The notes under the pieces were generated by a model. It ran no database searches and was not told the origin of the DNA. It worked only from the letters and a program-made list of their open reading frames with translations. Shown here piece by piece: positions 6,582 to 13,580 of a stretch of 64,000 bases of DNA; the first letter of the stretch is position 1, and each line of letters starts with the position of its first letter. Source of the stretch: Paraburkholderia sp. FT54 (GTDB taxonomy: Bacteria; Pseudomonadota; Gammaproteobacteria; Burkholderiales; Burkholderiaceae); the NCBI RefSeq assembly GCF_031585635.1, contig NZ_CP134195.1:1302001-1366000 (forward strand), given 5' to 3'. Both the position numbers and the translations under genes were made by a program.

Positions 6582-7174
6582 CGGCCCGCACCAACGCACT
6601 CCGCTACCCGGAAGGCACGAAGACCGTCGGCACCGCACGTGTGCGCGAAGACAAGACGGTCGGCCGCAGCTTTGCCGAGCGCGAGTTGATGCGCCGCACC
6701 GGCAATGCGCCGCACAGCACGTTCGACGAGGTTGCCGACGGCATCTCGGAGAGCGTGAAGGCTTCTGCCACTGTCGCCGCCCAAATCGGCCAGCCCGCAC
6801 CGCTCGGCAAAGCGATCACACGCCTGACGAAGCCGGCAGGCCCGGCGAAGACACCGAAGTACCGCAACACGAAGTGCGAAAGCGGCGGCATCAAGTTCGA
6901 CAGCAAGCGGGAGATGATGCGCTGGCACGACCTGGTGCAGATGCAGGCGCGCGGCGAAATCAGCGAACTCGAATTGCAGGTGCCGTTCGTCTTGGCGGAT
7001 CCGGTGGTGATCGCCGGCCGCAAGCGCCCGGCGCTGCGCTATGTCGCTGACTTCGTCTACGAGCAGGACGGCAAGACGGTGGTGGAAGACGTGAAGGGGC
7101 GAGTCACCGAGGGATACCGCATCAAACGTCATTTGATGGCCGCGCGCGGCATCACGATCAAGGAGGTGAAGTAA
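6578..7174 (+). CDS. DUF1064 family putative nuclease
   Basis: 198 residues. The N-terminal 85 are low-complexity. The C-terminal about 110 match DUF1064 (KYRNTKCESGGIKFDSKREMMRWHDL, later LRYVADFVYEQDGKTVVEDVKG). The E...D...E-x-K series is that of a PD-(D/E)XK nuclease, and such proteins are thought to act like Holliday-junction or debranching nucleases in phage recombination. GTG start overlapping the upstream stop. Confidence 0.8.
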   Translation: MTARTNALRYPEGTKTVGTARVREDKTVGRSFAERELMRRTGNAPHSTFDEVADGISESVKASATVAAQIGQPAPLGKAITRLTKPAGPAKTPKYRNTKCESGGIKFDSKREMMRWHDLVQMQARGEISELELQVPFVLADPVVIAGRKRPALRYVADFVYEQDGKTVVEDVKGRVTEGYRIKRHLMAARGITIKEVK

Positions 7175-7725
7175 TGGCAGCGAAATGGACAGATGCCGAG
7201 CGCGACATCGTGAGGGCGATCTGGAAGACGCCTTCGCTTCTTAAGTGCGAGGTCCCGGTGCTTCCGGGTCGCACGTTCGCGAGTATTGCGAAGGAAGCAT
7301 CGAAGCTGGGCCTGGGCAGAAAGGCGCATGTCGCCTCGCACCAGCTCGAGCGCGCCAAGGTACTGATGGCCGACAGGAAGCCGCGCAGCTCGAAGGAAAT
7401 CGCGCGCGCGATCAACGCCGGTCGATCCCATCTTCATGTCCTGCTAGTCAACGCTGTTGAGCGCGGAGAATTCCACATTGCCGGCTATGGTATGGCGCCA
7501 CGCTACCGACGCAACGAGGCGTGTTTCAAGATCGGCAAAGGCAAATCAGCAGGACGGCCGACGAAGCTCACCGAGCAAGAGAAGGGCAAGCGCTTCCGTG
7601 ACAACGTCGACCCGATCGAACACAAGTTCAAGCGAAAGCAGTACACGCTGAACCGCAAGATCAAGACCGGCGCGATAAAGCGCGATCCACTCACCGAGGC
7701 GTTCTTTGGGGGCGGTGCAGCATGA
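7174..7725 (+). CDS. Phage DNA-binding-like protein
   Basis: 183 residues. Begins with a SANT/Myb-like helix set (WTDAERDIVRAIWKT, GRTFASIAKEASKLGLGRK), then a winged-helix-like segment (RSSKEIARAINAGRSHLHVLLVNAVERGEFHIAGYG) and a very basic C-terminus. Starts at the stop of the nuclease gene. Likely DNA-binding; exact role unknown. Confidence 0.65.
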   Translation: MAAKWTDAERDIVRAIWKTPSLLKCEVPVLPGRTFASIAKEASKLGLGRKAHVASHQLERAKVLMADRKPRSSKEIARAINAGRSHLHVLLVNAVERGEFHIAGYGMAPRYRRNEACFKIGKGKSAGRPTKLTEQEKGKRFRDNVDPIEHKFKRKQYTLNRKIKTGAIKRDPLTEAFFGGGAA

Positions 7726-8189
7726 AGATCGCCGACCGCATCATCGCGCGCGTGACGCGCCGCAAGCAGGACGTAGTGATCGGAGACCCGGCGGACCCTT
7801 ACCTTATCCGCTGGTGGGTGATTCCTCGCAATCGATTCTTCAACGTCTACCTGCATCGTTTCCTCCGCAGCGACGACGACCGCGCGCTCCATGATCACCC
7901 GTGGACCAATCTGTCGATCCTCCTGCGCGGCATGTACATCGAGCACACGATCGATGCCGGCGGCGTCAATGTGCGCACGGAACGATACGCGGGCGATTGG
8001 AAGCTGCGCCTGTTTGGAAGCGCCGCGCACCGCCTGGAACTCGTCGACGGCGAGTGCTGGACGATTTTCATCACGGGCCCGCGTTACCGCGAATGGGGTT
8101 TTCACTGCCCGTTCGCCGGCTGGGTGCACTGGAAGCGCTTTACCGCAGCGGAAAACCCAGGCGAGATCGGCAGGGGATGTGGCGAATGA
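7722..8189 (+). CDS. Cupin-like phage protein
   Basis: 155 residues, beta-rich, with the pattern RALHDHPWTNLSILLRGMYIEHT and later GSAAHRLELVDGECWTIFITGPRYREWGFHCP. It looks like a single-domain cupin with possible His ligands (HDH, AH). Such proteins are common in Burkholderia phage early regions with no assigned substrate. Overlaps both neighbours by 4 bases. Confidence 0.7.
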   Translation: MKIADRIIARVTRRKQDVVIGDPADPYLIRWWVIPRNRFFNVYLHRFLRSDDDRALHDHPWTNLSILLRGMYIEHTIDAGGVNVRTERYAGDWKLRLFGSAAHRLELVDGECWTIFITGPRYREWGFHCPFAGWVHWKRFTAAENPGEIGRGCGE

Positions 8190-8653
8190 AGCGATCGGCA
8201 CCGATGAAGCGCGGCGCACCGCTCGCGCGCACCGGGTTCAAACGTAAGCAGGCGGACGCCTTCAAGACAACGTTTCACACCCAAACACTGATGCGCAAGG
8301 CTGCGATCAAGACGAAGAAGAAGCGCGTCTCGGTCGCCGAGGGTTCGAAGTATCTCGCTGCCTGCCGCAATGAGCCGTGCTATTTGCGCGTACCGGGCGT
8401 GTGCCAGCTGAATCCGGCGGACGACACCGTGGTGCCGTGCCATTCGAATCAGTTGCGCCACGGTAAGGCAGGTGGGCTCAAGGCGGACAACGAATTCACG
8501 GTACCGGGCTGCAATCCGTGCCATGGCTGGATTGATCAGAACCGCGTCGGCACACCGAGGCAGGTCAAGTTTGATGTGTGGGACGCGGCTTATGAATTGT
8601 GGGCGCCGGTACGCGCCCGAAAGATGGGATTGGAAATGCAGGAGGCAGCGTAA
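8186..8653 (+). CDS. YbcO/DUF1364-like nuclease
   Basis: 155 residues from MKRSAPMKRGAPLART (start at the overlapping ATG). A very basic 55-residue leader is followed by a Cys/His cluster (YLAACRNEPCYLRVPGVC, VVPCHSNQLRHGKAGGLKADN, PGCNPCHGWIDQ) diagnostic of DUF1364. That family includes YbcO, an HNH-fold DNase in the lambdoid nin region. Confidence 0.82.
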   Translation: MKRSAPMKRGAPLARTGFKRKQADAFKTTFHTQTLMRKAAIKTKKKRVSVAEGSKYLAACRNEPCYLRVPGVCQLNPADDTVVPCHSNQLRHGKAGGLKADNEFTVPGCNPCHGWIDQNRVGTPRQVKFDVWDAAYELWAPVRARKMGLEMQEAA

Positions 8654-8967
8654 TGCAGTTGTTTGTGAATGTGCCGCTCAAGTCGCTCCGAAAAGTTGCC
8701 GGCCGCGCGCAGTCGACCTATTACAGCGGATGGTTCAAGGCGGTGCGCTTGATTGGTCCAGAGCGCACGAATTGGTATCGAGGTCAGGGCAGCGGCTATA
8801 TCTGGGCCGACATTGAGCTTGATGAGGATGTTCGCCAACACGCCGACTGCATTTTCAGAGAAGACGGAACGGTACGCATACAGGTGTGGGTGAACACGCA
8901 TCGAAAGACGCTGGCAGCGTTTCTCGCCAGTGGTGATCTGGAGTGGGACGTTAGGGAGATGGCATGA
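8653..8967 (+). CDS. Hypothetical phage protein
   Basis: 104 residues from MQLFVNVPLKSLRKVAGRA, with a GGAGG site just upstream of the ATG that overlaps the previous stop. Mixed alpha/beta, no membrane or metal motifs. Not recognised; part of the tightly overlapping early operon. Confidence 0.65.
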   Translation: MQLFVNVPLKSLRKVAGRAQSTYYSGWFKAVRLIGPERTNWYRGQGSGYIWADIELDEDVRQHADCIFREDGTVRIQVWVNTHRKTLAAFLASGDLEWDVREMA

Positions 8968-9284
8968 AGGGCGTTATCAGACTCACTCCGATTGTGCCAG
9001 GCGAAATGCAGCCGGCAGTCTTCGTCGACGGGCGCATTCGCGAAGGGTTCTTTAGCGGCAATGCGGCAGAAGGTCGTGGCTTCCCGCAATGGGCGCTGAA
9101 GATGTTCGGCGGAGACAAGGTGCATTGGATGCGCGGCGATGTGAACCGGAAGGGTGAGCGTCATTCGCTATGTGGCCGGGTGTATGCCACCGATGTTGAG
9201 TTGTTCTTGCCCGGCAACTACTCCCGCTGTAAGGCGTGTGAAAAGGCGCTATCGGTCCAGAAACGTTATGGAGCTTCGGTATGA
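8964..9284 (+). CDS. Hypothetical phage protein with CxxC
   Basis: 106 residues. The C-terminal region HSLCGRVYATDVELFLPGNYSRCKACEKAL has three Cys and a His that could bind one zinc. The rest resembles a small beta-rich domain. Overlaps the previous stop (ATGA). Unknown function. Confidence 0.65.
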   Translation: MKGVIRLTPIVPGEMQPAVFVDGRIREGFFSGNAAEGRGFPQWALKMFGGDKVHWMRGDVNRKGERHSLCGRVYATDVELFLPGNYSRCKACEKALSVQKRYGASV

Positions 9285-9532
9285 GCGCACACGCATACAT
9301 CCAATACGCCAACGTCCCTGACGTCTTGATCGCGTCGAGCAGCCAGTACGTCGACAGCGTCACAAAAGCCAAGGTCATCGCCTTCGACGGCTGCCCGATG
9401 TGCGGCCATCTCGAAGTTCTCAGCGACAGCCGCATCCAGATCGAATTCCCGTTCCCGCGGAGTGCCGAGCTGCGCGGCGCGCTGGTGGACTGGTTGATGC
9501 ACTGGGGCATTCACTTCACGGTGGTCATGTGA
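9281..9532 (+). CDS. Hypothetical phage protein
   Basis: 83 residues with a CPMC pair (GCPMCGHLEVLSDSRIQIEFPFPRSAELRGALVDWL), possibly a minimal zinc hairpin. Both ends overlap neighbours by 4 bases. Not recognised. Confidence 0.6.
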   Translation: MSAHAYIQYANVPDVLIASSSQYVDSVTKAKVIAFDGCPMCGHLEVLSDSRIQIEFPFPRSAELRGALVDWLMHWGIHFTVVM

Positions 9533-9795
9533 GCGCGCGGGCCGAACGCCGCAAGGGCGGAGAACTCGCAAAGCTGGCCGGTATGTGGTCGAACGAGCAG
9601 GCCTTCTGGGATTGGGTGGGCCTGATTCAGGAAAACCCGTGCAACGGACCGACTATGGCGGCGTCATTCATTCGTGCCGTGTGCGGCGTCGCGAGCCGTG
9701 CGGATCTCGACCACGATGCCGCGGCACGTGCCCGGTTCGACCAGCATATCCGCAAGCCCTACGCGAAGTACCGCGCATCGGCGGGCTGTGTATGA
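9529..9795 (+). CDS. Hypothetical phage protein
   Basis: 88 residues. GTG start overlapping the previous stop gives VSARAERRKGGELAKLAG. Helical, with WSNEQAFWDWVGLIQENPCNGPTMAASFIRAVCGV in the middle. Located in the region equivalent to lambda nin. No family recognised. Confidence 0.6.
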   Translation: MSARAERRKGGELAKLAGMWSNEQAFWDWVGLIQENPCNGPTMAASFIRAVCGVASRADLDHDAAARARFDQHIRKPYAKYRASAGCV

Positions 9796-10415
9796 GGGCC
9801 TACTGGCGCGACGCGCGCGACCCGGCGATTGTGCTTGAGGAAAAACAGGAAGCAACCTGCCTCGGCTGCGAACAGTTGCAGATCAGCCGGTGGTCAGGAA
9901 CGCGGAAATACGTATGTAGCAGTGGCGTCCAGAAAGCTTCGACGGACATCTACGAAATGCGGCGCTGCAAGAAATATTCTGACGGGGTGAACATGACGCT
10001 GGACCAAAGCGAACAAATCGAAGAACTGCTGTTGAACTGGTACCGCTGGCAGATATGCCAATCGAATGCCGAGCTGCTCGCGCACTACTACCGCCCCGAA
10101 GATCGGACGTGCCGCGGCTATGAGACGCCGGCCGGTGTCGACGAACTGACCGAAGAGGCCTATGACTGGGTCGACGACCAGCTTGCTGCGCAGGTCGACA
10201 CCGTCATGGATGACCTTTCGCACCGCGGTACGCTGACGGCGGAGATGCGAGCGGCGATCAGCACCAGCATGCGCAACAAGGAATGCGGCCACAAGGTTTG
10301 GAACACCGGCCGCGCGCCGGTGGCCGATCGGCACGAAATCTACCAATCGGCGAAGCAGGCACTCCTGCCGATGCTCGCGCTTCGCAACATCATCAAAACG
10401 ATGGAATCGGCATGA
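9792..10415 (+). CDS. Phage protein, possible late antiterminator (Q-like)
   Basis: 207 residues from the ATG overlapping the previous stop. It reads as two parts. An N-terminal about 65 residues holds a Cys cluster (CLGCEQLQ, YVCSSG, RRCKKY). A C-terminal part starts at MTLDQSEQIEELLLNWYRWQI. The LLxNWxRW opening recalls phage antiterminator Q of the phage 21/82 type, and the gene lies where Q is expected, just before the late genes. The similarity is short, so the Q call is tentative. Confidence 0.55.
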   Translation: MRAYWRDARDPAIVLEEKQEATCLGCEQLQISRWSGTRKYVCSSGVQKASTDIYEMRRCKKYSDGVNMTLDQSEQIEELLLNWYRWQICQSNAELLAHYYRPEDRTCRGYETPAGVDELTEEAYDWVDDQLAAQVDTVMDDLSHRGTLTAEMRAAISTSMRNKECGHKVWNTGRAPVADRHEIYQSAKQALLPMLALRNIIKTMESA

Positions 10416-10813
10416 AGGTGGCCGAATTGCAAGGGGCGGTCCTCGACCTCTGGGTTGCGCGCGCTGAGGGCAAGTGCTACACGCAGAGCCCGGGTGTGTG
10501 GGGAAATGCCTTGGTCAACACGCTTGGTCGATTGTCCATCTCAAAGACCTCGTGGAACTGTGCGCGGTATTTCGAGCCGTCGAGCAACTGGACGCACGGG
10601 GGACCGATTGTCGAGCGTGAGCGAATTGGCGTTGAATACCTCGGGTCGTCAGCTTGGCGCGCCATTGTTACGAATGAGAATGGCTGCGACATGGTTGAGT
10701 CCGGAGAACAATACCGTTTGGCGCGCCACGGCGGGACAGCGCTTGAAGCCGCAATGCGCGCCTATGTCGCTTCGAAGTTCGGTGATAATGTGCCGGACGA
10801 ATCAACAAACTAA
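10412..10813 (+). CDS. NinX-like (DUF2591) phage protein
   Basis: 133 residues from MKVAELQGAVLDLWVARAEG. The pattern of an N-terminal KVxELxGxxLDxWVA helix, PSSNWTHGGPIVERERI in the middle and GxTxLEAAMRAYVASKFGD at the end is that of NinX/DUF2591 phage proteins. Function unknown. Overlaps the upstream stop by 4 bases. Confidence 0.8.
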   Translation: MKVAELQGAVLDLWVARAEGKCYTQSPGVWGNALVNTLGRLSISKTSWNCARYFEPSSNWTHGGPIVERERIGVEYLGSSAWRAIVTNENGCDMVESGEQYRLARHGGTALEAAMRAYVASKFGDNVPDESTN

Positions 10814-10824
10814 CGAGGACGCAA

Positions 10825-11322
10825 ATGGGGGCAGCGGATGATAAAAAGAGAAGGGCTGAGCAGACTTATTTGACCAGCCTAACGCCGGCCGCTCAAGCCG
10901 CAATAGGGCGCCAACTCGCTGCCGTGACGGACGCCGTGGTTCAGGGCGCAATGAACTGGGGGTTCGAGGTTGTAAAGCACCTCGCCATCCTGAACGGTGC
11001 CGGGCTGGCTGCTATCGTGGCGATCGCTCAGGCAGCAAACGGAGATCTCAGAATCCATACTTTGGCTCTTCACGGTGCGCATCAGTTCGTTGCGGGGCTG
11101 ATGATCGCGTCGATTGCCATGTTGTCTGTGTATATCAGTGGCTTGTTCTTTTCGCGCGATTTCACGCAACGCACGTTGGACGTTCTCCTTGGCACCAAGC
11201 CATTGTCGCGACTGCAGCCACCGATTCTTTATAAGTCCATGATCGGTCTAAATTGGATTTTGACTTTGATGTCTCTGGGTTTGTTTTTCGCCGGTTCGCT
11301 GACAATCGTCAAGATAACGTAG
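10825..11322 (+). CDS. Multi-pass membrane protein, possible exclusion factor
   Basis: 165 residues. A soluble helical N-terminus is followed by VVKHLAILNGAGLAAIVAIAQAANG (first membrane segment), a second (AGLMIASIAMLSVYISGLFF) and a third (LNWILTLMSLGLFFAGSLTIV). The ILNGAGLAAIVAI motif recurs in the gene at 40922-41386 near the other end of the prophage. It has its own AACGAGG site and is followed by a terminator. Probably a moron; function unknown. Confidence 0.7.
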   Translation: MGAADDKKRRAEQTYLTSLTPAAQAAIGRQLAAVTDAVVQGAMNWGFEVVKHLAILNGAGLAAIVAIAQAANGDLRIHTLALHGAHQFVAGLMIASIAMLSVYISGLFFSRDFTQRTLDVLLGTKPLSRLQPPILYKSMIGLNWILTLMSLGLFFAGSLTIVKIT

Positions 11323-11398
11323 GTCGAAAAAAGTTTTCTGGGGTAGTTGCATTTTGGAAAAAACGCGGTTACATTAATCCCCGGAAAGATGCGCCCGC

Positions 11399-11432
11399 AA
11401 AACCCGCTAGTCGAAAGACGGCGGGTTTTTTC
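11399..11432 (+). terminator. Intrinsic terminator
   Basis: AACCCGC...GCGGGTT hairpin followed by six T and CATTT, after the membrane-protein gene. Confidence 0.85.
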
Positions 11433-11452
11433 ATTTCTGCTCGGAGATCGAC

Positions 11453-11650
11453 ATGGAAGACATGAGCGAAGCCGAGCAGGCGATGGTATTCGAATGGACG
11501 CGCACCGCAGTTGATGAAGCTGTTGTCGCCGGCCTGATAGTTCCGCCTTGGCGCCCGACGGCCGGCCAGCACGAAATGCTCTACGGCTACTACATTTCCG
11601 GCCTGACGCCTGCAGAAGCGGCGCAGGCGGCTTTCGGCATTCGCCACTGA
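11453..11650 (+). CDS. Small phage protein
   Basis: 65 residues with GGAGATCGAC before the ATG, mostly helical (MEDMSEAEQAMVFEWTRTAV). It lies between two terminators and could be a short independent unit. The C-terminal helix ends with LTPAEAAQAAFGIRH. Not recognised. Confidence 0.6.
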   Translation: MEDMSEAEQAMVFEWTRTAVDEAVVAGLIVPPWRPTAGQHEMLYGYYISGLTPAEAAQAAFGIRH

Positions 11651-11654
11651 TTCC

Positions 11655-11891
11655 ATGACGACATATTTTCTGTCGCATCGAGACGATGGTCGCGTCGTTC
11701 TGGATCGCGAGTGTCATGGCGCGCTGCTGCAAACGGTCCGCGTGAATGATCCGCCGATTGACCGACGCGTTGTGGATGGCGATCTCGTCGATGTGCCGCA
11801 GTACGCTATCTCGTACAGCGACGCGCGGCAATGGGTCAGCGAACGCGGTTTGATGCATGTCCGTGGCGAGGGCTGGTTCTACTCGCAGTGA
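11655..11891 (+). CDS. Small phage protein
   Basis: 78 residues, compact alpha/beta (MTTYFLSHRDDGRVVLDRE). It starts 4 bases after the previous stop and ends shortly before a terminator. No family recognised. Confidence 0.6.
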   Translation: MTTYFLSHRDDGRVVLDRECHGALLQTVRVNDPPIDRRVVDGDLVDVPQYAISYSDARQWVSERGLMHVRGEGWFYSQ

Positions 11892-11939
11892 GCATCGCCA
11901 GTACAGAGTCTCCTCCATCGATGAGAGTCGTTGGATTCA

Positions 11940-11964
11940 CCCGCTTCGCGCGGGCTTTTTTATT
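11940..11964 (+). terminator. Intrinsic terminator
   Basis: CCCGCTTCGCGCGGGC hairpin followed by TTTTTTATTT. Confidence 0.88.
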
Positions 11965-11976
11965 TCCGGTGCATGA

Positions 11977-12255
11977 ATGGCACGTCCACCCAGAAAGACC
12001 GACGCCGATGCGTTGATCGGCGAGACCGCGCTTGTGCGTTCGTCGATCTGGCAGAACGGCACACGCAAGGTGGCGGCCATCATCACCGATGCGACAACTG
12101 ACGAAGCGCTCCTGCCCGAAGGCGCTGTAGCTCTCGTGTCGCTTACGGCGTTTCCACCTGGCGCGCCGTCTCGCATGATGCGCGATGTTCCGTTTTACGC
12201 CGCGCCGCGCGACGAAAGTTCGCTGCCGGCAGCATGGATTAAACCGAGGGCATGA
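11977..12255 (+). CDS. Hypothetical phage protein
   Basis: 92 residues starting MARPPRKTDADALIGE; beta-rich core with no motif I recognise. It ends one base before the start of the gpZ-like gene, so the two are coupled. Possibly a virion accessory protein. Confidence 0.6.
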   Translation: MARPPRKTDADALIGETALVRSSIWQNGTRKVAAIITDATTDEALLPEGAVALVSLTAFPPGAPSRMMRDVPFYAAPRDESSLPAAWIKPRA

Positions 12256-12256
12256 A

Positions 12257-12835
12257 ATGCTGAAGCTCGACGTGCGTGCCGATGTGAAAGGCATCACGGC
12301 AAGCCTCTCTCGCTATGTCGGCGAGCAGCAGAAAGCGGTGGTCCGCGCGCTCAACAAAACGGCGATGCAGGCTCGCACTGCAGCCGCGCAAGAGGTCCGC
12401 GGCGCCGGCTACAACATCAAGTCGAGCGCCATCAAGAATTCATTTTCCATCACCAAGGCGGCTCAAGGCCGGTTGGTCGTTGTGTTGAAGTCGACCGGCC
12501 GCCCGGTGGCGCTGATCAACTATGGCGCGCGCCAAGGCAAGAACGGCGTGAGCGTGCAAGTGAAAGCGGGCCGCACTGTGTTGCGGCACGCGTTCATTGC
12601 GACGATGCCGAACGGTCACCGGGGTGTGTTCGAGCGAACCGGCAAGCAGCACAAGAAGGTGAAGCGCAACGGCAAGACGATCCGTTCAGGGTTGCCGATC
12701 AAAGAGTTGTTTGGTCCATCCATCCCGCAATCGCTCGCGAACGACGCGGTCGAGAAGGCGCTGATGACGAAGATCAGGCAGAAGTTTCCGCAAATCCTGA
12801 AGCACGAGCTGGCGTTCATCGCGGCGAAGCGCTGA
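12257..12835 (+). CDS. Minor tail protein Z-like
   Basis: 192 residues from MLKLDVRADVKGITASLSR. The pattern VRALNKTAMQARTAAAQEVRGAGYNIKSSAIK near the start and VFERTGKQHKKV near residue 120 is that of the prophage minor tail protein Z family (lambda gpZ-like, tail completion). It sits before cos and thus, in the packaged genome, at the opposite end from the rest of the head and tail genes. Confidence 0.82.
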   Translation: MLKLDVRADVKGITASLSRYVGEQQKAVVRALNKTAMQARTAAAQEVRGAGYNIKSSAIKNSFSITKAAQGRLVVVLKSTGRPVALINYGARQGKNGVSVQVKAGRTVLRHAFIATMPNGHRGVFERTGKQHKKVKRNGKTIRSGLPIKELFGPSIPQSLANDAVEKALMTKIRQKFPQILKHELAFIAAKR

Positions 12836-12919
12836 TGGTCGCGAGGCCGCGCTCATGCACATTTCTGGTGCTGGTAACCATTCGAAAACCTTACGGGTCC
12901 CTCCTGGAGGGTTCGTGTA

Positions 12920-12950
12920 GGGCGGGAGCGAAGACTCGCGAAAACCGCCC
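12920..12950. other. Candidate cos site
   Basis: GGGCGG at 12920-12925 and CCGCCC at 12945-12950 frame GAGCGAAGACTCGCGAAAA, giving rough twofold symmetry. The block lies immediately upstream of terS, as in lambda, and is followed by ATGAATTCTC, which recalls the ATGAAAATTTTC beside lambda cosN. A hairpin CCCTCC/GGAGGG lies just before it (about 12899-12911). The 12836-12980 gap has no gene. Exact nicking positions cannot be read. Confidence 0.5.
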
Positions 12951-12980
12951 AGCTATGAATTCTCAAAGGTGTTCGCACCC

Positions 12981-13580
12981 ATGCCGAAGGGCGTATCAAT
13001 TCGTGAGTTCGCGCGCCTTGAAGGCGTGTCAGACACGCTTGTCCGGAAAGCGCTGAAACTCAACAGGCTCAAGGCTTTCGATGATAAGTCGATCGACCCA
13101 GCACTCGTCGGAACAGCGTGGCGCGAGGGCAATGCGAAGGGTGCGAACCCTAGTGCGAACAGTTCGCACCCGGTTCGCAGTTCGCAGAAAGTGCGAACCG
13201 CTCCGGCGATCGATGCCGATGGCGACGGTTCTCTCGCTGATGCGGCAGGTCGGTTGCTCGACTCGGGCGCGGTCGCGATGGTCGACTACGCAACCGCGTT
13301 GCAGAACAAAGAGAACTACCTCGCGTTGCTGCGGCAGCTTGAATACGAACAGAAATCTGGATCGCTGGTCGCGTTGGACACGGCGAGCGCAATCCTATTT
13401 GAGGAGCATCGGGCGCAGCGCGACGCATGGCTGAACTGGCCTACCAGGGTGGGACCGATCCTGGCTGCCGAGCTCGGCCTCGAGGCCGATCGGGTAACTG
13501 AGGCCCTTACTGCGCATGTCCATAACCAAATCGCCCAGCTCGGCGAACCAGAGGCCAATTTCTCAGAGCGAGAAGGCTGA
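12981..13580 (+). CDS. terS: Terminase small subunit (Nu1-like)
   Basis: 199 residues from MPKGVSIREFARLEGVSDT, preceded by AAAGGTG (the GTG at 12969 is an alternative). The N-terminal 45 residues form the Nu1-type winged helix (VSIREFARLEGVSDTLVRKAL) that binds cos. A Ser/Asn-rich linker follows, encoded by repeated octamers. The C-terminal half is helical (ALLRQLEYEQKSGSLVALDTA), like the part of Nu1 that binds the large subunit. Overlaps terL by 65 bases. Confidence 0.85.
   Translation: MPKGVSIREFARLEGVSDTLVRKALKLNRLKAFDDKSIDPALVGTAWREGNAKGANPSANSSHPVRSSQKVRTAPAIDADGDGSLADAAGRLLDSGAVAMVDYATALQNKENYLALLRQLEYEQKSGSLVALDTASAILFEEHRAQRDAWLNWPTRVGPILAAELGLEADRVTEALTAHVHNQIAQLGEPEANFSEREG
13141..13198. 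repeat. Cluster of GTGCGAAC octamers inside terS
   Basis: GTGCGAAC occurs at 13141, 13153 and 13191; its reverse complement GTTCGCA(C) occurs at 13162, 13173 and 13180. One more GTTCGCAC lies at 12971-12978. This gives six copies in 58 bp. It codes for the polar linker of TerS, so the DNA can vary freely. Probable terminase recognition sites (cosB or pac equivalent), by inference. Confidence 0.7.
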
